Numbered from the stretch's first letter, positions 1 to 8,653 are shown. The stretch: 39,510 nt of DNA from Gammaproteobacteria bacterium DTU037 (GCA_001513025.1 LFRZ01000122.1:21138-60647), one strand, 5' to 3'. Notes: generated by a model from the sequence alone, not told the origin. Made by a program: numbers and translations.

Positions 1-826
1 TATAGCCTTGGCTAAACCAACGCTCACGTTGTGCTGAGGTGCCATGGGTGAATGAATCGGGTACGACATAGCCTTGCGCTTGCTTTTGCAGACGGTCATC
101 ACCAATGGCTTGTGCGGCATTTAGAGCGTCTTTTAAATCGCCCGGCTCCAGCCATGCATGGCGCTGCTGCGCATGATGGGCCCAGACCCCAGCAAAACAG
201 TCGGCTTGCAGCTCTTGACGTACCAGTAATCCGTTGTTGCCCGTCACACGCTCGCCACGCTGCCGAGCAGCCTGCACGCGGGCTGATACGCCGAGTAAGG
301 TTTGCACATGATGGCCCACTTCATGGGCGATCACATAAGCTTGGGCAAATTCGCCGGTGGCGGCAAAGCGCTGTTCCATTTCTTTAAAGAAGGACAGATC
401 TAAATACACTTGCTGATCGCCCGGGCAATAAAAAGGTCCGACGGCTGAATCGGCCAGACCGCAGGCAGAACGGACACTGTCGTTAAATAAAACCAGTTTT
501 GGGTCTTTGTATCTTTGTCCAGATTGTTGAAACAACGCGCGCCAAGTATCTTCAGTATCGCCTAAAATAGCGCGCACAAATTCACTTTGCGTGTCGTTGC
601 TGGGTGGGGCTGGCTCGTTGCTTGGGCCGCCGACCTGGATACCGCCTTGTTGGATGGCTTGGCCGGCGATGGTGCCAATGATCTGCAGTGGGTCTTGGCC
701 GCTTAATAAGCCCATGACTACGATAATTGCCACGGCGCCTAAACTCAGGCCTTTACCGTCGATGCGGCGACCTTTACCGCGCTGATCGACAACGTTGTCG
801 CTACGGCGTGCTTTTTTCCAACGCAT
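1..826 (-). CDS. ypfJ: YpfJ-type neutral zinc metallopeptidase, partial at its C-terminus
   Basis: Open frame of 275 codons without a stop, running off the left edge of the window, so only the last few residues are missing compared with the usual length near 290. After a basic N-terminus there is one membrane segment (about residues 31-47), so the protein is probably anchored with its catalytic domain outside the cytoplasm. The zincin motif HEVGHH lies at about 308-325, followed by a QADCFAG motif that supplies the third zinc ligand, as known for the YpfJ/KPN_02809 metallopeptidase family. The substrate is unknown. The ATG at 824-826 is chosen because it gives the family's typical MRWKKARRSDNVVDQRG beginning. 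The next gene upstream on the same strand lies 34 bases away. Confidence 0.9.
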   Translation of the reverse strand, partial: MRWKKARRSDNVVDQRGKGRRIDGKGLSLGAVAIIVVMGLLSGQDPLQIIGTIAGQAIQQGGIQVGGPSNEPAPPSNDTQSEFVRAILGDTEDTWRALFQQSGQRYKDPKLVLFNDSVRSACGLADSAVGPFYCPGDQQVYLDLSFFKEMEQRFAATGEFAQAYVIAHEVGHHVQTLLGVSARVQAARQRGERVTGNNGLLVRQELQADCFAGVWAHHAQQRHAWLEPGDLKDALNAAQAIGDDRLQKQAQGYVVPDSFTHGTSAQRERWFSQGY

Positions 827-860
827 AAGACGTCCTGCTCTGTGCTGAATCTGTTAGCTG

Positions 861-1235
861 TTAAGAGGTGTGCCAAGTAATGCTTTCTATGCTGCCGTCA
901 GCACTGACTTGCAGCCAACTGTCTGCTTCTGCAATACCATCCGCTTCTTGCCAGCTGCCGGGTGCGCAGCGTGCATTCACCTGCAAGTGCAGAGCTGCGG
1001 CTTGTGCGCATTGCAGGTCATCGGCCCAAGGTGTCTTATCGCTTTCCAGTAGCAAACTGTGCCATTTGCCCACCGCTTTTTCAAACCACACCACGGGAAT
1101 ACCGGCACATAAGCAGCGAGACACACGGCCTTTTTGCTGCCAGGCACAAGGTGCACCTAGGGTGGCAGTCAGCCAAGCACTCATGGCGTCACGGTTGCTT
1201 TCTTTTAGATAAATTTCAATATCGGGTTGGCGCAT
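861..1235 (-). CDS. Conserved hypothetical protein downstream of rlmA
   Basis: A 124-residue cytoplasmic protein with no signal peptide or membrane segment. I do not recognise a named domain. It begins MRQPDIEIYLKESN and is rich in Trp, Cys and acidic residues; the central part (WFEKAVGKWHSLLLESDKTPWADD) looks like a compact alpha/beta fold. It starts only 3 bases after the rlmA stop codon, so the two are almost certainly co-transcribed and probably translationally coupled. Similar small proteins beside the rRNA methyltransferase occur in Pseudomonas as far as I recall. Overlapping plus-strand frames across this region lack ribosome binding sites and are treated as shadows. Confidence 0.72.
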   Translation of the reverse strand: MRQPDIEIYLKESNRDAMSAWLTATLGAPCAWQQKGRVSRCLCAGIPVVWFEKAVGKWHSLLLESDKTPWADDLQCAQAAALHLQVNARCAPGSWQEADGIAEADSWLQVSADGSIESITWHTS

Positions 1236-1238
1236 ACA

Positions 1239-2057
1239 TTAGGTTTCCGTTTTTTCGATCCAGTCATAGCGAATGGCAATGGTGGTGGTGAGTGTTTGCT
1301 TGATCACCGCTTCGCGTTTCTCTGCATGAGCGCGCCAGCCGTGTGGCGTCATGGCTAATAAATCGCTGCGCGCTTTGGCATCGTTTAGAGTCAGGGTGAA
1401 ACGTAAGGTTTCACTGTGGACGTGTTGCATACCATTGGGGATCAGTTGCAGATGCTTGCTGTCATCATAACTGCGTACTTCATCATACAACTGCTGACGT
1501 AATTCCAATAGATGATCACTGCAGGGTCCCATACGCAATAAGGCGCCGCCTGGGGCCAGTACGCGCTGTGCTTCTTGCCAGTCTAGCGGACTGAAAATAC
1601 TGGCAATGGCTTGGCAACTGTTATTAGCCAAGGGCAAGCGCGCCATGCTGGCGACTAACCAGGTGGTGCGCGCATCACGTTTGCAGGCCTGCTTAACCGC
1701 TTCACGAGAAATATCTAAAGCGTAACCTTGGCTCTCGGGCAAGGCTTGCGCAATATGCGCGCTGTAATAGCCTTCGCCGCAGCCAATATCCAGCCATTTT
1801 TTGGGTTGACGTTCTTGCATCAGTGCCGCAAAACGTTCTGCCAATGGCGCGTAATGACCGCCTGAAAGAAAGTCGCGGCGCGCTTGCACCATGGCCGGAT
1901 TATCGCCAGGGGCACGGCTGTTTTTATGTTGTACAGGTAATAAGTTGATATAGCCTTGCCGCGCGCGATCAAAGCTGTGCTGGTAAATGCAGCGCAAGCT
2001 GTTCTCATGCACGGTCAGAGCCGCTTGGCAGATAGGGCAGATAAGCATGCCAGTCAC
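1239..2057 (-). CDS. rlmA: 23S rRNA (guanine-N1)-methyltransferase RlmA
   Basis: RlmA methylates N1 of G745 in 23S rRNA, using S-adenosylmethionine. The N-terminus holds the family's zinc finger, with Cys7, Cys10, Cys23 and His27, followed by the conserved GYINLLPVQHK stretch. The Rossmann-type SAM motif LDIGCGEGYY is at residues 89-98. At 272 residues the length matches the Escherichia coli enzyme. The frame can start at the GTG at 2055-2057 or the ATG three codons later (2046-2048); both keep the zinc finger, and the ATG is equally plausible. The divergent neighbour is tcdA, with about 175 bases between them. A short unknown gene follows directly downstream. Confidence 0.93.
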   Translation of the reverse strand: MTGMLICPICQAALTVHENSLRCIYQHSFDRARQGYINLLPVQHKNSRAPGDNPAMVQARRDFLSGGHYAPLAERFAALMQERQPKKWLDIGCGEGYYSAHIAQALPESQGYALDISREAVKQACKRDARTTWLVASMARLPLANNSCQAIASIFSPLDWQEAQRVLAPGGALLRMGPCSDHLLELRQQLYDEVRSYDDSKHLQLIPNGMQHVHSETLRFTLTLNDAKARSDLLAMTPHGWRAHAEKREAVIKQTLTTTIAIRYDWIEKTET

Positions 2058-2233
2058 CGGACCTTTGAAGAATAAGGGTGTATAAAATATGCAGATATCT
2101 GCATGCTAGTGTGTAAGACACGACTCAGCACGACAGTGAATTGTGCACACAGTGTAGTGAAAAGGCCTGTGTTTTGTAAGCGCTACGGGAGATTACTGCT
2201 AGAATGCGCCAGCGATTATTTTGAGGTTGTCTG

Positions 2234-3067
2234 ATGGATGATTTACGTTTTGGCGGCATTGCCCGCTTATACGGCGTTGATGGTTTGCAGCGCTTAGAAC
2301 AAGCGCATGTCGCTGTGGTGGGGATTGGCGGTGTAGGCTCTTGGGCCGCTGAAGCTTTAGCGCGCTCCGGTGTGGGTGAAATATCTTTATTTGATTTAGA
2401 TGATGTCTGTATTACCAACACCAATCGCCAAGCGCATACTTTAACCGATACTGTGGGGCAGGCTAAAGTTGATGTCATGGCGCAGCGTATTCAGGCGATT
2501 AATCCTGCTTGTAAAGTGCATGCTGTGGCTGATTTTGTCAGTCGCGAGACCATGGCGCAGTACATTACCCCTGAACTGGATTTTGTAGTGGATTGCATTG
2601 ATAGCGTGCAAGCCAAGGCCGCACTGATTGCTTGGTGCAAACGGCGTAAAATTCAAATTATTACCACTGGTGGTGCCGGTGGGCAGATTGATCCAACCCA
2701 AATTCGTGTGGGCGATTTAAATAAAGCCTTTCAAGATCCGCTCGCGTCTCGCGTGCGCTCGATACTGCGCAGTGACTATGGCTTTTCCCGCACCGCAACC
2801 AGCCACTACAGTGTGCCTTGTGTGTTTTCCACCGAACAAGCACGCTACCCCAATCCAGACGGCAGCGTCTGTCAGAGCAAAAGTTTTGTCGGTGATGGGG
2901 TGAAGCTTAACTGTGCCGGCGGTTTTGGTGCGGCGATGACAGTGACGGCCAGTTTTGGTTTAGTGGCGGCTGCACGTGCTATCGATAAATTAGTGGCGGG
3001 TGCGCGTCGGCCAGCAGAGCGCAGCATCGCCGACCTTGTCTGCGCGCAGGAAACTGCTGCGGGGTAG
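2234..3067 (+). CDS. tcdA: tRNA threonylcarbamoyladenosine dehydratase TcdA (CsdL)
   Basis: TcdA is an E1-like enzyme that uses ATP to cyclise N6-threonylcarbamoyladenosine at position 37 of ANN-decoding tRNAs into the hydantoin form ct6A. The nucleotide-binding motif VVGIGGVGSWAAEALARSG covers about residues 28-46. DLDDVCITNTNRQ, TTGGAGGQIDPTQ and SVPCVFSTE (about 193-201) are typical of this branch and separate it from ThiF and MoeB. The 277-residue length is normal. A GAGG ribosome binding site precedes the ATG. In E. coli the enzyme works with the CsdA/CsdE sulfur system; neither gene is in this window. Confidence 0.95.
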   Translation: MDDLRFGGIARLYGVDGLQRLEQAHVAVVGIGGVGSWAAEALARSGVGEISLFDLDDVCITNTNRQAHTLTDTVGQAKVDVMAQRIQAINPACKVHAVADFVSRETMAQYITPELDFVVDCIDSVQAKAALIAWCKRRKIQIITTGGAGGQIDPTQIRVGDLNKAFQDPLASRVRSILRSDYGFSRTATSHYSVPCVFSTEQARYPNPDGSVCQSKSFVGDGVKLNCAGGFGAAMTVTASFGLVAAARAIDKLVAGARRPAERSIADLVCAQETAAG

Positions 3068-3216
3068 TGATCAGGCGATTTTGGGTCGACACTAAAGTAT
3101 TGAACTAACTCACAGTTTTACCTTCTTAATACGGTAGCCAGTTAATAGGGTCGACTGTTAAGATCATGACCTTTGTACACCAGACAAGCCGTAAGGCATA
3201 AGGCAAGGACATTATA

Positions 3217-3981
3217 ATGAAGTTACATCGTTTAGCGGCTTCGGTAGCTGTACTCACCCTCGTGTTGGCAGGTTGTGATAACAAAGCAGCGGTCAGTTCT
3301 GATCTAACAACCCCAGCGCAAAAAGCCTCTTACGGTATTGGTTTAAGCATGGGTAAAAACCTTAGCGAAGAAGGCATGGATGATCTGGACTCGCAAGCTG
3401 TGGCCTTAGGTATCGAAGATGCCTTAACTAAGAAAGATCAGCGTCTGACGGATGACGAGCTGATGGAAGCCTTTGGTTTCTTACAAGCACGTGCGCAAGA
3501 GCGTATGTCTGCACTGAATGATAAAATAGCAAAAGATGGCGCGGCCTTCTTAGTCGACAATGCTAAGCGTGATGGCGTTAAAACCACTGAATCAGGCTTA
3601 CAGTATGAAGTGGTGACCAGTGCTGAAGGTGCTAAACCTAAAGTCAGTGATGTAGTGAGCGTGCATTACACTGGTACCTTAATTGACGGTACGGTGTTTG
3701 ACAGCTCAGTTGAACGTGGTGAACCGGTTGAGTTCCCCGTCGGTGGTGTGATTCCAGGTTGGGTTGAAGGCTTGCAGCTGATGAATGTTGGCGAGAAGTA
3801 TAAGTTCTATATCCCAAGTGATTTGGCTTATGGCGCGCAAAGCCCAACGCCAGCGATTCCAGCCAACTCTACTTTATTGTTTGAGGTTGAACTGCTGGCT
3901 ATCGTAGGCGAGCCTCAGGCTGAGGATGCTGCTACAGTTGATCTTGAAGCGACTGAAGCAGTAGACGTCACTAAAGAGTAA
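3217..3981 (+). CDS. FKBP-type peptidyl-prolyl cis-trans isomerase, lipoprotein (Mip/FkpA-like)
   Basis: A 254-residue envelope folding catalyst. The lipoprotein signal peptide ends in LVLAGC with Cys20 as the lipidation site, and Asp follows at +2, which in the classical sorting rule would keep it in the inner membrane facing the periplasm. An FKBP N-terminal dimerisation domain (about 35-125, QKASYGIGLSMGKNL) precedes the catalytic FKBP domain (about 135-230, VHYTGTLIDGTVFDSS and GWVEGLQLMNVGEKYKFYIPSDLAYG). The tail after residue 230 is acidic and probably disordered. AAGGA upstream of the ATG is the ribosome binding site. A clear terminator follows at 4003, so it is probably monocistronic. 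Confidence 0.93.
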   Translation: MKLHRLAASVAVLTLVLAGCDNKAAVSSDLTTPAQKASYGIGLSMGKNLSEEGMDDLDSQAVALGIEDALTKKDQRLTDDELMEAFGFLQARAQERMSALNDKIAKDGAAFLVDNAKRDGVKTTESGLQYEVVTSAEGAKPKVSDVVSVHYTGTLIDGTVFDSSVERGEPVEFPVGGVIPGWVEGLQLMNVGEKYKFYIPSDLAYGAQSPTPAIPANSTLLFEVELLAIVGEPQAEDAATVDLEATEAVDVTKE

Positions 3982-4002
3982 AGGCTATTCTTTGCGACAC
4001 AA

Positions 4003-4030
4003 CGCCCTGCTAAATAGTAGGGCGTTTTTG
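4003..4030 (+). terminator. Rho-independent terminator of the FKBP gene
   Basis: The nine-base arms CGCCCTGCT and AGTAGGGCG pair with a single G-U wobble around an AAAT loop, and five T residues follow. It sits 22 bases after the FKBP stop codon. Confidence 0.85.
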
Positions 4031-4225
4031 TTTGTGTCATGTGCAATCTTAGTCGCTACGGTCGAGGCTGCTGGATCGCACCTGAAAGCAATGGTCGCCT
4101 GCTACTGCTTAGCGGTTGCGACCACAGGTTATTCGTGTGCTAGTCCGCGCTGCGGACGGTCTATGTATTTGTTAGCGCTGTGGCGTAGTATGGGGCATTA
4201 TTTTTAGTTTATTTGGATAACAACT

Positions 4226-4537
4226 ATGGATCTACAAGTGATTGCGCGTGACGGTAAGCCTGAGTATGCGGTCTTGCCATGGGAGCAGTATCAGCAACTG
4301 TTACGCGATGCTGGGCGCGATAAGCCCAGTGCCGAGACTGTGCAGCCATTAGCCAATTTGCGCGAATTAAAAGCACTGCGGGAGAAGGCCGCTTTAACCT
4401 TGGACGATGTGGCGCGAGAGGCTGGAATTAGCCCGCATTATTTGCAGATGATTGAGAGTGGTGAGCGCGAAGTTAGCGATGTGTTAAAGCGGACCTTAGC
4501 CCGTGCGCTAAAGGTTTCAGGTTGGCAAGATGAGTGA
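4226..4537 (+). CDS. Small XRE-family helix-turn-helix protein
   Basis: A 103-residue putative DNA-binding protein. The C-terminal half (about residues 45-100) is a Cro/C1-type helix-turn-helix, seen in REKAALTLDDVAREAGISPHYL and the following QMIESGEREVSDVLKRTLARAL. The N-terminal 30 residues (IARDGKPEYAVLPWEQYQQLL) resemble the dGkpvAVLlsweeYeaL pattern of Phd/YefM-type antitoxins; this is a similarity by eye. It overlaps the next gene by 8 bases, so the two are translationally coupled. About 190 bases separate it from the FKBP terminator; they contain a 6-bp perfect hairpin (4143-4157) but no obvious promoter. Its targets are unknown. Confidence 0.82.
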   Translation: MDLQVIARDGKPEYAVLPWEQYQQLLRDAGRDKPSAETVQPLANLRELKALREKAALTLDDVAREAGISPHYLQMIESGEREVSDVLKRTLARALKVSGWQDE

Positions 4538-4898
4538 TGCTTTAGCGCTGAGTGCAGAGCACTCCCATGCGTTATTAAAGCTGCTAAAAGCCACCCAGCA
4601 TCAGCGAGGCGTGATCACTTATCGGCAGGTGATTGAGCAATTGCAACTGCCTGCGCCCAGTGTCCGGCGCTTGGCCATGGCCTTAGAACAGTTGGCCGCA
4701 GCAGACCATGCGCAGGGTTGGCCGTTGCGCAGTGCCTTGGTAGTCAGTCAGGCACGACCAGCCCATCCACAGCTTGGCTTTATCCAGTGTGTGCAACAAC
4801 TAGGGCGTTTTCAGGCGCTGATGGATGAGGCCAATATTGCTGCTTGGCTCAATGCTGAACTGGCTCAGGTCTATCTATTTAGCTATCCAGAGGTGTAG
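4530..4898 (+). CDS. Uncharacterised 122-residue protein, coupled to the XRE gene
   Basis: I do not recognise a family. It is soluble, mainly helical and rich in Leu, Ala and Gln. The segment TYRQVIEQLQLPAPSVRRLAMALEQLAAAD (about residues 32-61) has the spacing of a winged-helix or helix-turn-helix fold, so a nucleic-acid or protein contact role is possible but not shown. The ATG lies inside the end of the preceding gene (8-base overlap), and the stop is 2 bases before the next start. This tight packing marks 4226-5377 as one transcription unit. Confidence 0.75.
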   Translation: MSDALALSAEHSHALLKLLKATQHQRGVITYRQVIEQLQLPAPSVRRLAMALEQLAAADHAQGWPLRSALVVSQARPAHPQLGFIQCVQQLGRFQALMDEANIAAWLNAELAQVYLFSYPEV

Positions 4899-4900
4899 GT

Positions 4901-5377
4901 ATGTTATTTTCAAAGTTACGTGCGCAGATCGGTTATGCCGTCGCTCGCAAGCTGTTTAATCAGCGTTGGGCGGTTGAAAATAAGCGGATATGGCAATGGA
5001 TGCAAGAACGCTTTGCCCGGATGAGCAGCTATGATGATGTGTCGGCGCGTGCATTTTATGGACATGTGCTGCTGCATCGAGGCCAAGGTTTAGCTGCTAA
5101 AAATGAAGGGCTACGCTTACTGCGTCTAGCCGCTGAAGCAGGCGATGCAAAATCAGCGTATCAGCTGGGTCTACAGAGTTTAACGGGTTCGCTTAATCAA
5201 CCGGCAGATGCTTTGCAGGCTGCGCATTGGTGGGAGTTGGCTGGGCGAGCGGGGCATCCTCTAGCGTTACAGCGTTTGCTGCAACTGTATGAGCAGGGTG
5301 GGCCGCAGTTGCCCGCGAGTGCAGAGGATGCACTGCGGATTAAACAGCAGTTGGCTATTGTGCAAGGCTTAGCCTAA
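4901..5377 (+). CDS. Sel1/TPR-like repeat protein
   Basis: A 158-residue helical protein. From about residue 50 there are two or three Sel1-like units, with the typical signatures ARAFYGHVLLHRGQG, GLRLLRLAAEAGDAKSAYQLGLQSL and AAHWWELAGRAGHPLALQRLLQLYEQG. Sel1 repeats are protein-interaction scaffolds. The N-terminus (MLFSKLRAQIGYAVARKLFNQRW) is basic and amphipathic, not a clear signal peptide, and could associate peripherally with membrane. It is the last gene of the three-gene unit; the hairpin at 5419-5444 lies between it and convergent prc. Confidence 0.8.
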   Translation: MLFSKLRAQIGYAVARKLFNQRWAVENKRIWQWMQERFARMSSYDDVSARAFYGHVLLHRGQGLAAKNEGLRLLRLAAEAGDAKSAYQLGLQSLTGSLNQPADALQAAHWWELAGRAGHPLALQRLLQLYEQGGPQLPASAEDALRIKQQLAIVQGLA

Positions 5378-5418
5378 GGCGCAGGTTGTGTATACAAAGT
5401 GATAGTGCTGCAGATAAA

Positions 5419-5444
5419 AGTATCCCGCCAATGGGCGGGATACT
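5419..5444. terminator. Hairpin between convergent transcripts
   Basis: A perfect 11-bp inverted repeat (AGTATCCCGCC and its complement) around a 4-base loop. On the minus strand the stem is followed by CTTTTATC, so it fits a terminator for prc best. On the plus strand only a weak T stretch follows, so termination of the Sel1 unit is possible but weaker. Confidence 0.75.
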
Positions 5445-5471
5445 GATTTAAGCATTAAGCAAATACGGATT

Positions 5472-7562
5472 TTATTGGCGACTGGCCATCGGCGCTAAGC
5501 TTAACCAATCCAATAAAATACGCCCCGTTTCAGCCAAGTAGGCATCATCTTCAGGCTTTAGTTTCTTATCGTCTTCAGCGACCGCAAGATGATCCTCTTC
5601 ATCGTCCTTGATCATGGTTTTGAGTGGTTCTTCACCTTTTTTAGCGCGACGGGCATTTTCAATATCCAGCTGTTTTTGCTCGATTTTTGCATATTGTGCG
5701 CGGCGTTCAATTTCATTTAGGCTGATTTTAGTGTCTTGCATTAAGCGCTGATTTAGCGCTAAACGTGCACGACTAAAGACAAAATCAGGATCATTGTCAG
5801 TGCGAGCATCATGACGCGCTTTAAGCTCGCTAATAAAGGGCTTAAATGGATCGCTAGCCGGTGTTAAGGCTGGCTTGATGCTATCCCAAGGCATGGCTTC
5901 AGGTAGGGCGCTTTCACCAATTTCAGTAATATCCATATCGGCTGGGTAGCTGATATCTGGAATCACCCCTTGGTGCTGAGTGCTTTGTCCTGACACGCGA
6001 TAAAACTTAGCAAGGGTCAGCTTAAGTTCACCGTGATTGAGCGGCTGAATGGTTTGCACCGTGCCTTTACCAAAGGTTTGTCCGCCGATGATTAACGCGC
6101 GGTGGTAATCCTGCATAGCACCAGCAAAAATCTCTGAAGCTGACGCGGAGAGGCGATTGACCAATACGGTCAAAGGGCCCTTGTAGAAGATACCTTCTTG
6201 CTCATCAGCCAGCACATCAATGCGACCATCACTGTTGCGCACCAGTACGGTTGGGCCTTGCTCAATAAATAAGCCGGTCAGTTCAGTGGCTTCTTGTAGT
6301 GAACCGCCGCCGTTATTGCGCAGGTCAATCACAATGCCTTCCACGTGCTCTTTTTGCAGTTCAGTGATCAGGCGTTTGACGTCACGGGTGGTGCTTTTGT
6401 ATTCAGGATCGCCTGAGCGGTAGGCTTTAAAATCCAAGTAAAAGGCTGGGATTTCAATCACGCCTAACTTAACTTTACGGCCATCTTGGTCAAGGTTTAG
6501 GATCGACTTTTTCGCCGCTTGCTCTTCGAGCTTGACCGCTTCGCGAGTGATGGTCACTGTTTTACTGGTTTGATCATTGGGCGCATTGCTGGCCGGAATG
6601 ATTTCTAGGCGCACTTGTGAGCCCTTTGGACCACGAATCAGCTTAACCACTTCATCCAGACGCCAGCCAATCACATCCACCAGCTCTTTCTTGCCTTGGC
6701 CTACGGCAATGATTTTATCGGCAGGGGCGACCAGCTTGCTTTTTTCAGCGGGACCGGCTGGAATTAAGCGAACAATTTTTACATGTTCATTATCACCTTG
6801 CAGCATGGCACCAATACCTTCCAGCGAAAGGCTCATATTGATATCAAAGTTCTCTGCATTATCCGGTGACAGATAGGTGGTGTGTGGATCATAGGTTTGC
6901 GCAAAGGCGTTGATATAGGATTGGAATACGTCTTCGCTGCGCGTTTGCTGCAGACGTTTTTGTTGGTTTTTGTAACGTTTAATCAATAGTGTTTCAATCG
7001 CTTTAGGTTCTTTATTAGCAATTTTTAACCGCAGAACTTCATCTTTTAAACGTTTGCGCCATAAATCTTTGAGCGCTGCATCATTGGGTGCCCATTGTGC
7101 TTTTTCGCGGTCCGTTTCAAAGGATTCCACAATGCTAAAGTCAATCTTATCAATGCCTTGGTTGAGTTCACCCAGTGCATACTCTAAATATTGATCTAAG
7201 CGGGTTAGTTGCTGTTTATAAATAGCATAGCCAGGTTTGAGATTACCGGCTTTGAGGAAATCATCAAATTCTGTTTCCCAACGATCAAAGGCTTTAATAT
7301 CCTCTGCGGTAAAGTACATCCGCGCGGGGTCAAGCATCTTTAAGTAGCCTGCATACATTTTTCGCGAGCCGGCATCATCCAAGGGTGGCTTGCTGTAATG
7401 ATGGCGCTTAAGCAACTCAACTACGTTAAGGCTGGCGATCATTTGGTCGCGGTCGGGTTGTAAGTAGTCCCATTGTTGTGCTTTGCTCACTGCATACGCG
7501 GCAGGTAAAGCTGCTAGGCCAATGACTAATGCCAGGGCTGAGCGAGTTAAGATGTGCTTCAT
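5472..7562 (-). CDS. prc: Tail-specific periplasmic protease Prc (CtpA family, S41)
   Basis: Prc degrades or trims periplasmic proteins from their C-termini. A signal peptide (about residues 1-24, ending AAYA) is followed by the Prc N-terminal domain, a PDZ domain (about 235-335, SLSLEGIGAMLQG to GPKGSQVRLEI) and the S41 protease domain. The catalytic dyad is visible: Ser near 474 in SASASEIFAGAMQDY and Lys near 499 in FGKGTVQ. A lysine- and acid-rich C-terminal domain follows. The frame could begin 11 codons earlier, but the ATG at 7560-7562 starts the signal peptide cleanly and has GAAG 7 bases upstream. The resulting 696 residues agree with family members near 680-700. In P. aeruginosa the homologue (AlgO) acts on the MucA anti-sigma pathway. 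Confidence 0.95.
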   Translation of the reverse strand: MKHILTRSALALVIGLAALPAAYAVSKAQQWDYLQPDRDQMIASLNVVELLKRHHYSKPPLDDAGSRKMYAGYLKMLDPARMYFTAEDIKAFDRWETEFDDFLKAGNLKPGYAIYKQQLTRLDQYLEYALGELNQGIDKIDFSIVESFETDREKAQWAPNDAALKDLWRKRLKDEVLRLKIANKEPKAIETLLIKRYKNQQKRLQQTRSEDVFQSYINAFAQTYDPHTTYLSPDNAENFDINMSLSLEGIGAMLQGDNEHVKIVRLIPAGPAEKSKLVAPADKIIAVGQGKKELVDVIGWRLDEVVKLIRGPKGSQVRLEIIPASNAPNDQTSKTVTITREAVKLEEQAAKKSILNLDQDGRKVKLGVIEIPAFYLDFKAYRSGDPEYKSTTRDVKRLITELQKEHVEGIVIDLRNNGGGSLQEATELTGLFIEQGPTVLVRNSDGRIDVLADEQEGIFYKGPLTVLVNRLSASASEIFAGAMQDYHRALIIGGQTFGKGTVQTIQPLNHGELKLTLAKFYRVSGQSTQHQGVIPDISYPADMDITEIGESALPEAMPWDSIKPALTPASDPFKPFISELKARHDARTDNDPDFVFSRARLALNQRLMQDTKISLNEIERRAQYAKIEQKQLDIENARRAKKGEEPLKTMIKDDEEDHLAVAEDDKKLKPEDDAYLAETGRILLDWLSLAPMASRQ

Positions 7563-7685
7563 GCTGATTCTTCGTCTGAGTGAGTAATGACGCATATTAG
7601 GCCGCCTAAAGTGGTTACAGTTCCATTGTAAGCTGTATTCAATGAATAAATAGATACGCTGTATGATTACTAATATGGAGACACA

Positions 7686-8642
7686 ATGAAAGCATTACAA
7701 GGCAGTGAAGGTCGTCCAAGGTTGATTGAGTGTGCCGCGCCCGTTTGTGCCGCGGGGCAAGTACGTATTCGTGTTGTTGCTGTAGGGGTCAATCGTGCAG
7801 ATTTATTGCAGGCTGCGGGTTTATATCCACCGCCACCGGGTGTCAGCGATATCCTGGGTTTGGAGTGCGCTGGGGTGATCAGCGAAGTCGCTGAGGGCAG
7901 CGCTTGGCAGGTGGGTGATCGCGTCTGTGCCTTATTGGCGGGTGGCGGTATGGCTGAAGAGGTGTGCGTGGATGCGCGCCATGTGCTGCCGGTGCCGCAG
8001 GGCTTAAGTTTAGTCGAGGCAGCAGCGATTCCTGAAGTGTATGCCACCGCTTGGCTGAACGTGTTTCAGCTGGCGCAAGTGCAACCTGGTGAGAAAGTGC
8101 TCTTGCATGCCGGTGCTAGCGGTGTCGGTTCGGCAGCGATTCAGCTGTGTAAAGCCTTTAACAGTCCGTGCTGGGTCAGTGTTGGTTCGGCCGAGCGTTT
8201 AGAGTATTGCCAGGCTTTAGGTGCAGAAGGGGGGGTGTTGCGCGGCGATGGCATTGAGGCTTTGCAAGATTTTGCCCCTTTTGATGTGATTCTCGATCCT
8301 GTGGGTGCCAGCTATGCGGCACAGAACTTGAAAATGCTGGCACTGGATGGGCGCTGGGTGAATATTGGTTTGATGGGCGGGCGTCGAGCTGAATTGGACT
8401 TGGCTCAGCTGTTGAGCAAGCGTATTCAGTTGATTGGTTCCACCTTGCGCAGCCGTAGCGACGCCTTCAAAGGTGAGTTGGTGGCGCAGTTGAGGGAAAA
8501 GGTTTGGCCGTTATTTGCCAGCGCAGCGCTGCAAGCGCAGGCTGATGAAGTGTTTGCTTGGACTGACGCTGAAGCGGCGTTTGCGCGATTAGCGAGCAAT
8601 AAAGTGAAGGGTAAAGTGGTCTTGCAGCTCTCGCAAGAGTAA
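7686..8642 (+). CDS. NAD(P)H quinone oxidoreductase, zinc-independent MDR family (PIG3-like)
   Basis: A 318-residue medium-chain dehydrogenase/reductase. The N-terminal GroES-like domain (VNRADLLQAAGLYPPPPGVSDILGLECAGVI, about 37-67) lacks the zinc ligands of alcohol dehydrogenases, and the nucleotide-binding motif LLHAGASGVGSAAIQLCK is near residues 140-157. The pattern PPPPG after the first domain is typical of PIG3-type quinone reductases. It would reduce quinones with NADPH in the cytoplasm; the natural substrate is not deducible. GGAG 5 bases before the ATG is the ribosome binding site. It diverges from prc and converges on the GDT1 gene. Confidence 0.88.
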   Translation: MKALQGSEGRPRLIECAAPVCAAGQVRIRVVAVGVNRADLLQAAGLYPPPPGVSDILGLECAGVISEVAEGSAWQVGDRVCALLAGGGMAEEVCVDARHVLPVPQGLSLVEAAAIPEVYATAWLNVFQLAQVQPGEKVLLHAGASGVGSAAIQLCKAFNSPCWVSVGSAERLEYCQALGAEGGVLRGDGIEALQDFAPFDVILDPVGASYAAQNLKMLALDGRWVNIGLMGGRRAELDLAQLLSKRIQLIGSTLRSRSDAFKGELVAQLREKVWPLFASAALQAQADEVFAWTDAEAAFARLASNKVKGKVVLQLSQE

Positions 8643-8653
8643 GCTTGCGGTGG

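Noticed and set aside
868-1291. Several plus-strand frames opposite the rlmA pair
   Set aside because: They overlap one another and the real minus-strand genes, lack ribosome binding sites and do not look like proteins.
3992-4207. Plus-strand frame of 71 codons after the FKBP gene
   Set aside because: It begins before and runs through the terminator hairpin, has no ribosome binding site and an unnatural composition.
4226-4898. XRE gene plus following gene as a toxin-antitoxin pair
   Set aside because: The antitoxin-like N-terminus is suggestive, but the second protein matches no toxin fold and the set sits in a conserved core neighbourhood with a third coupled gene.
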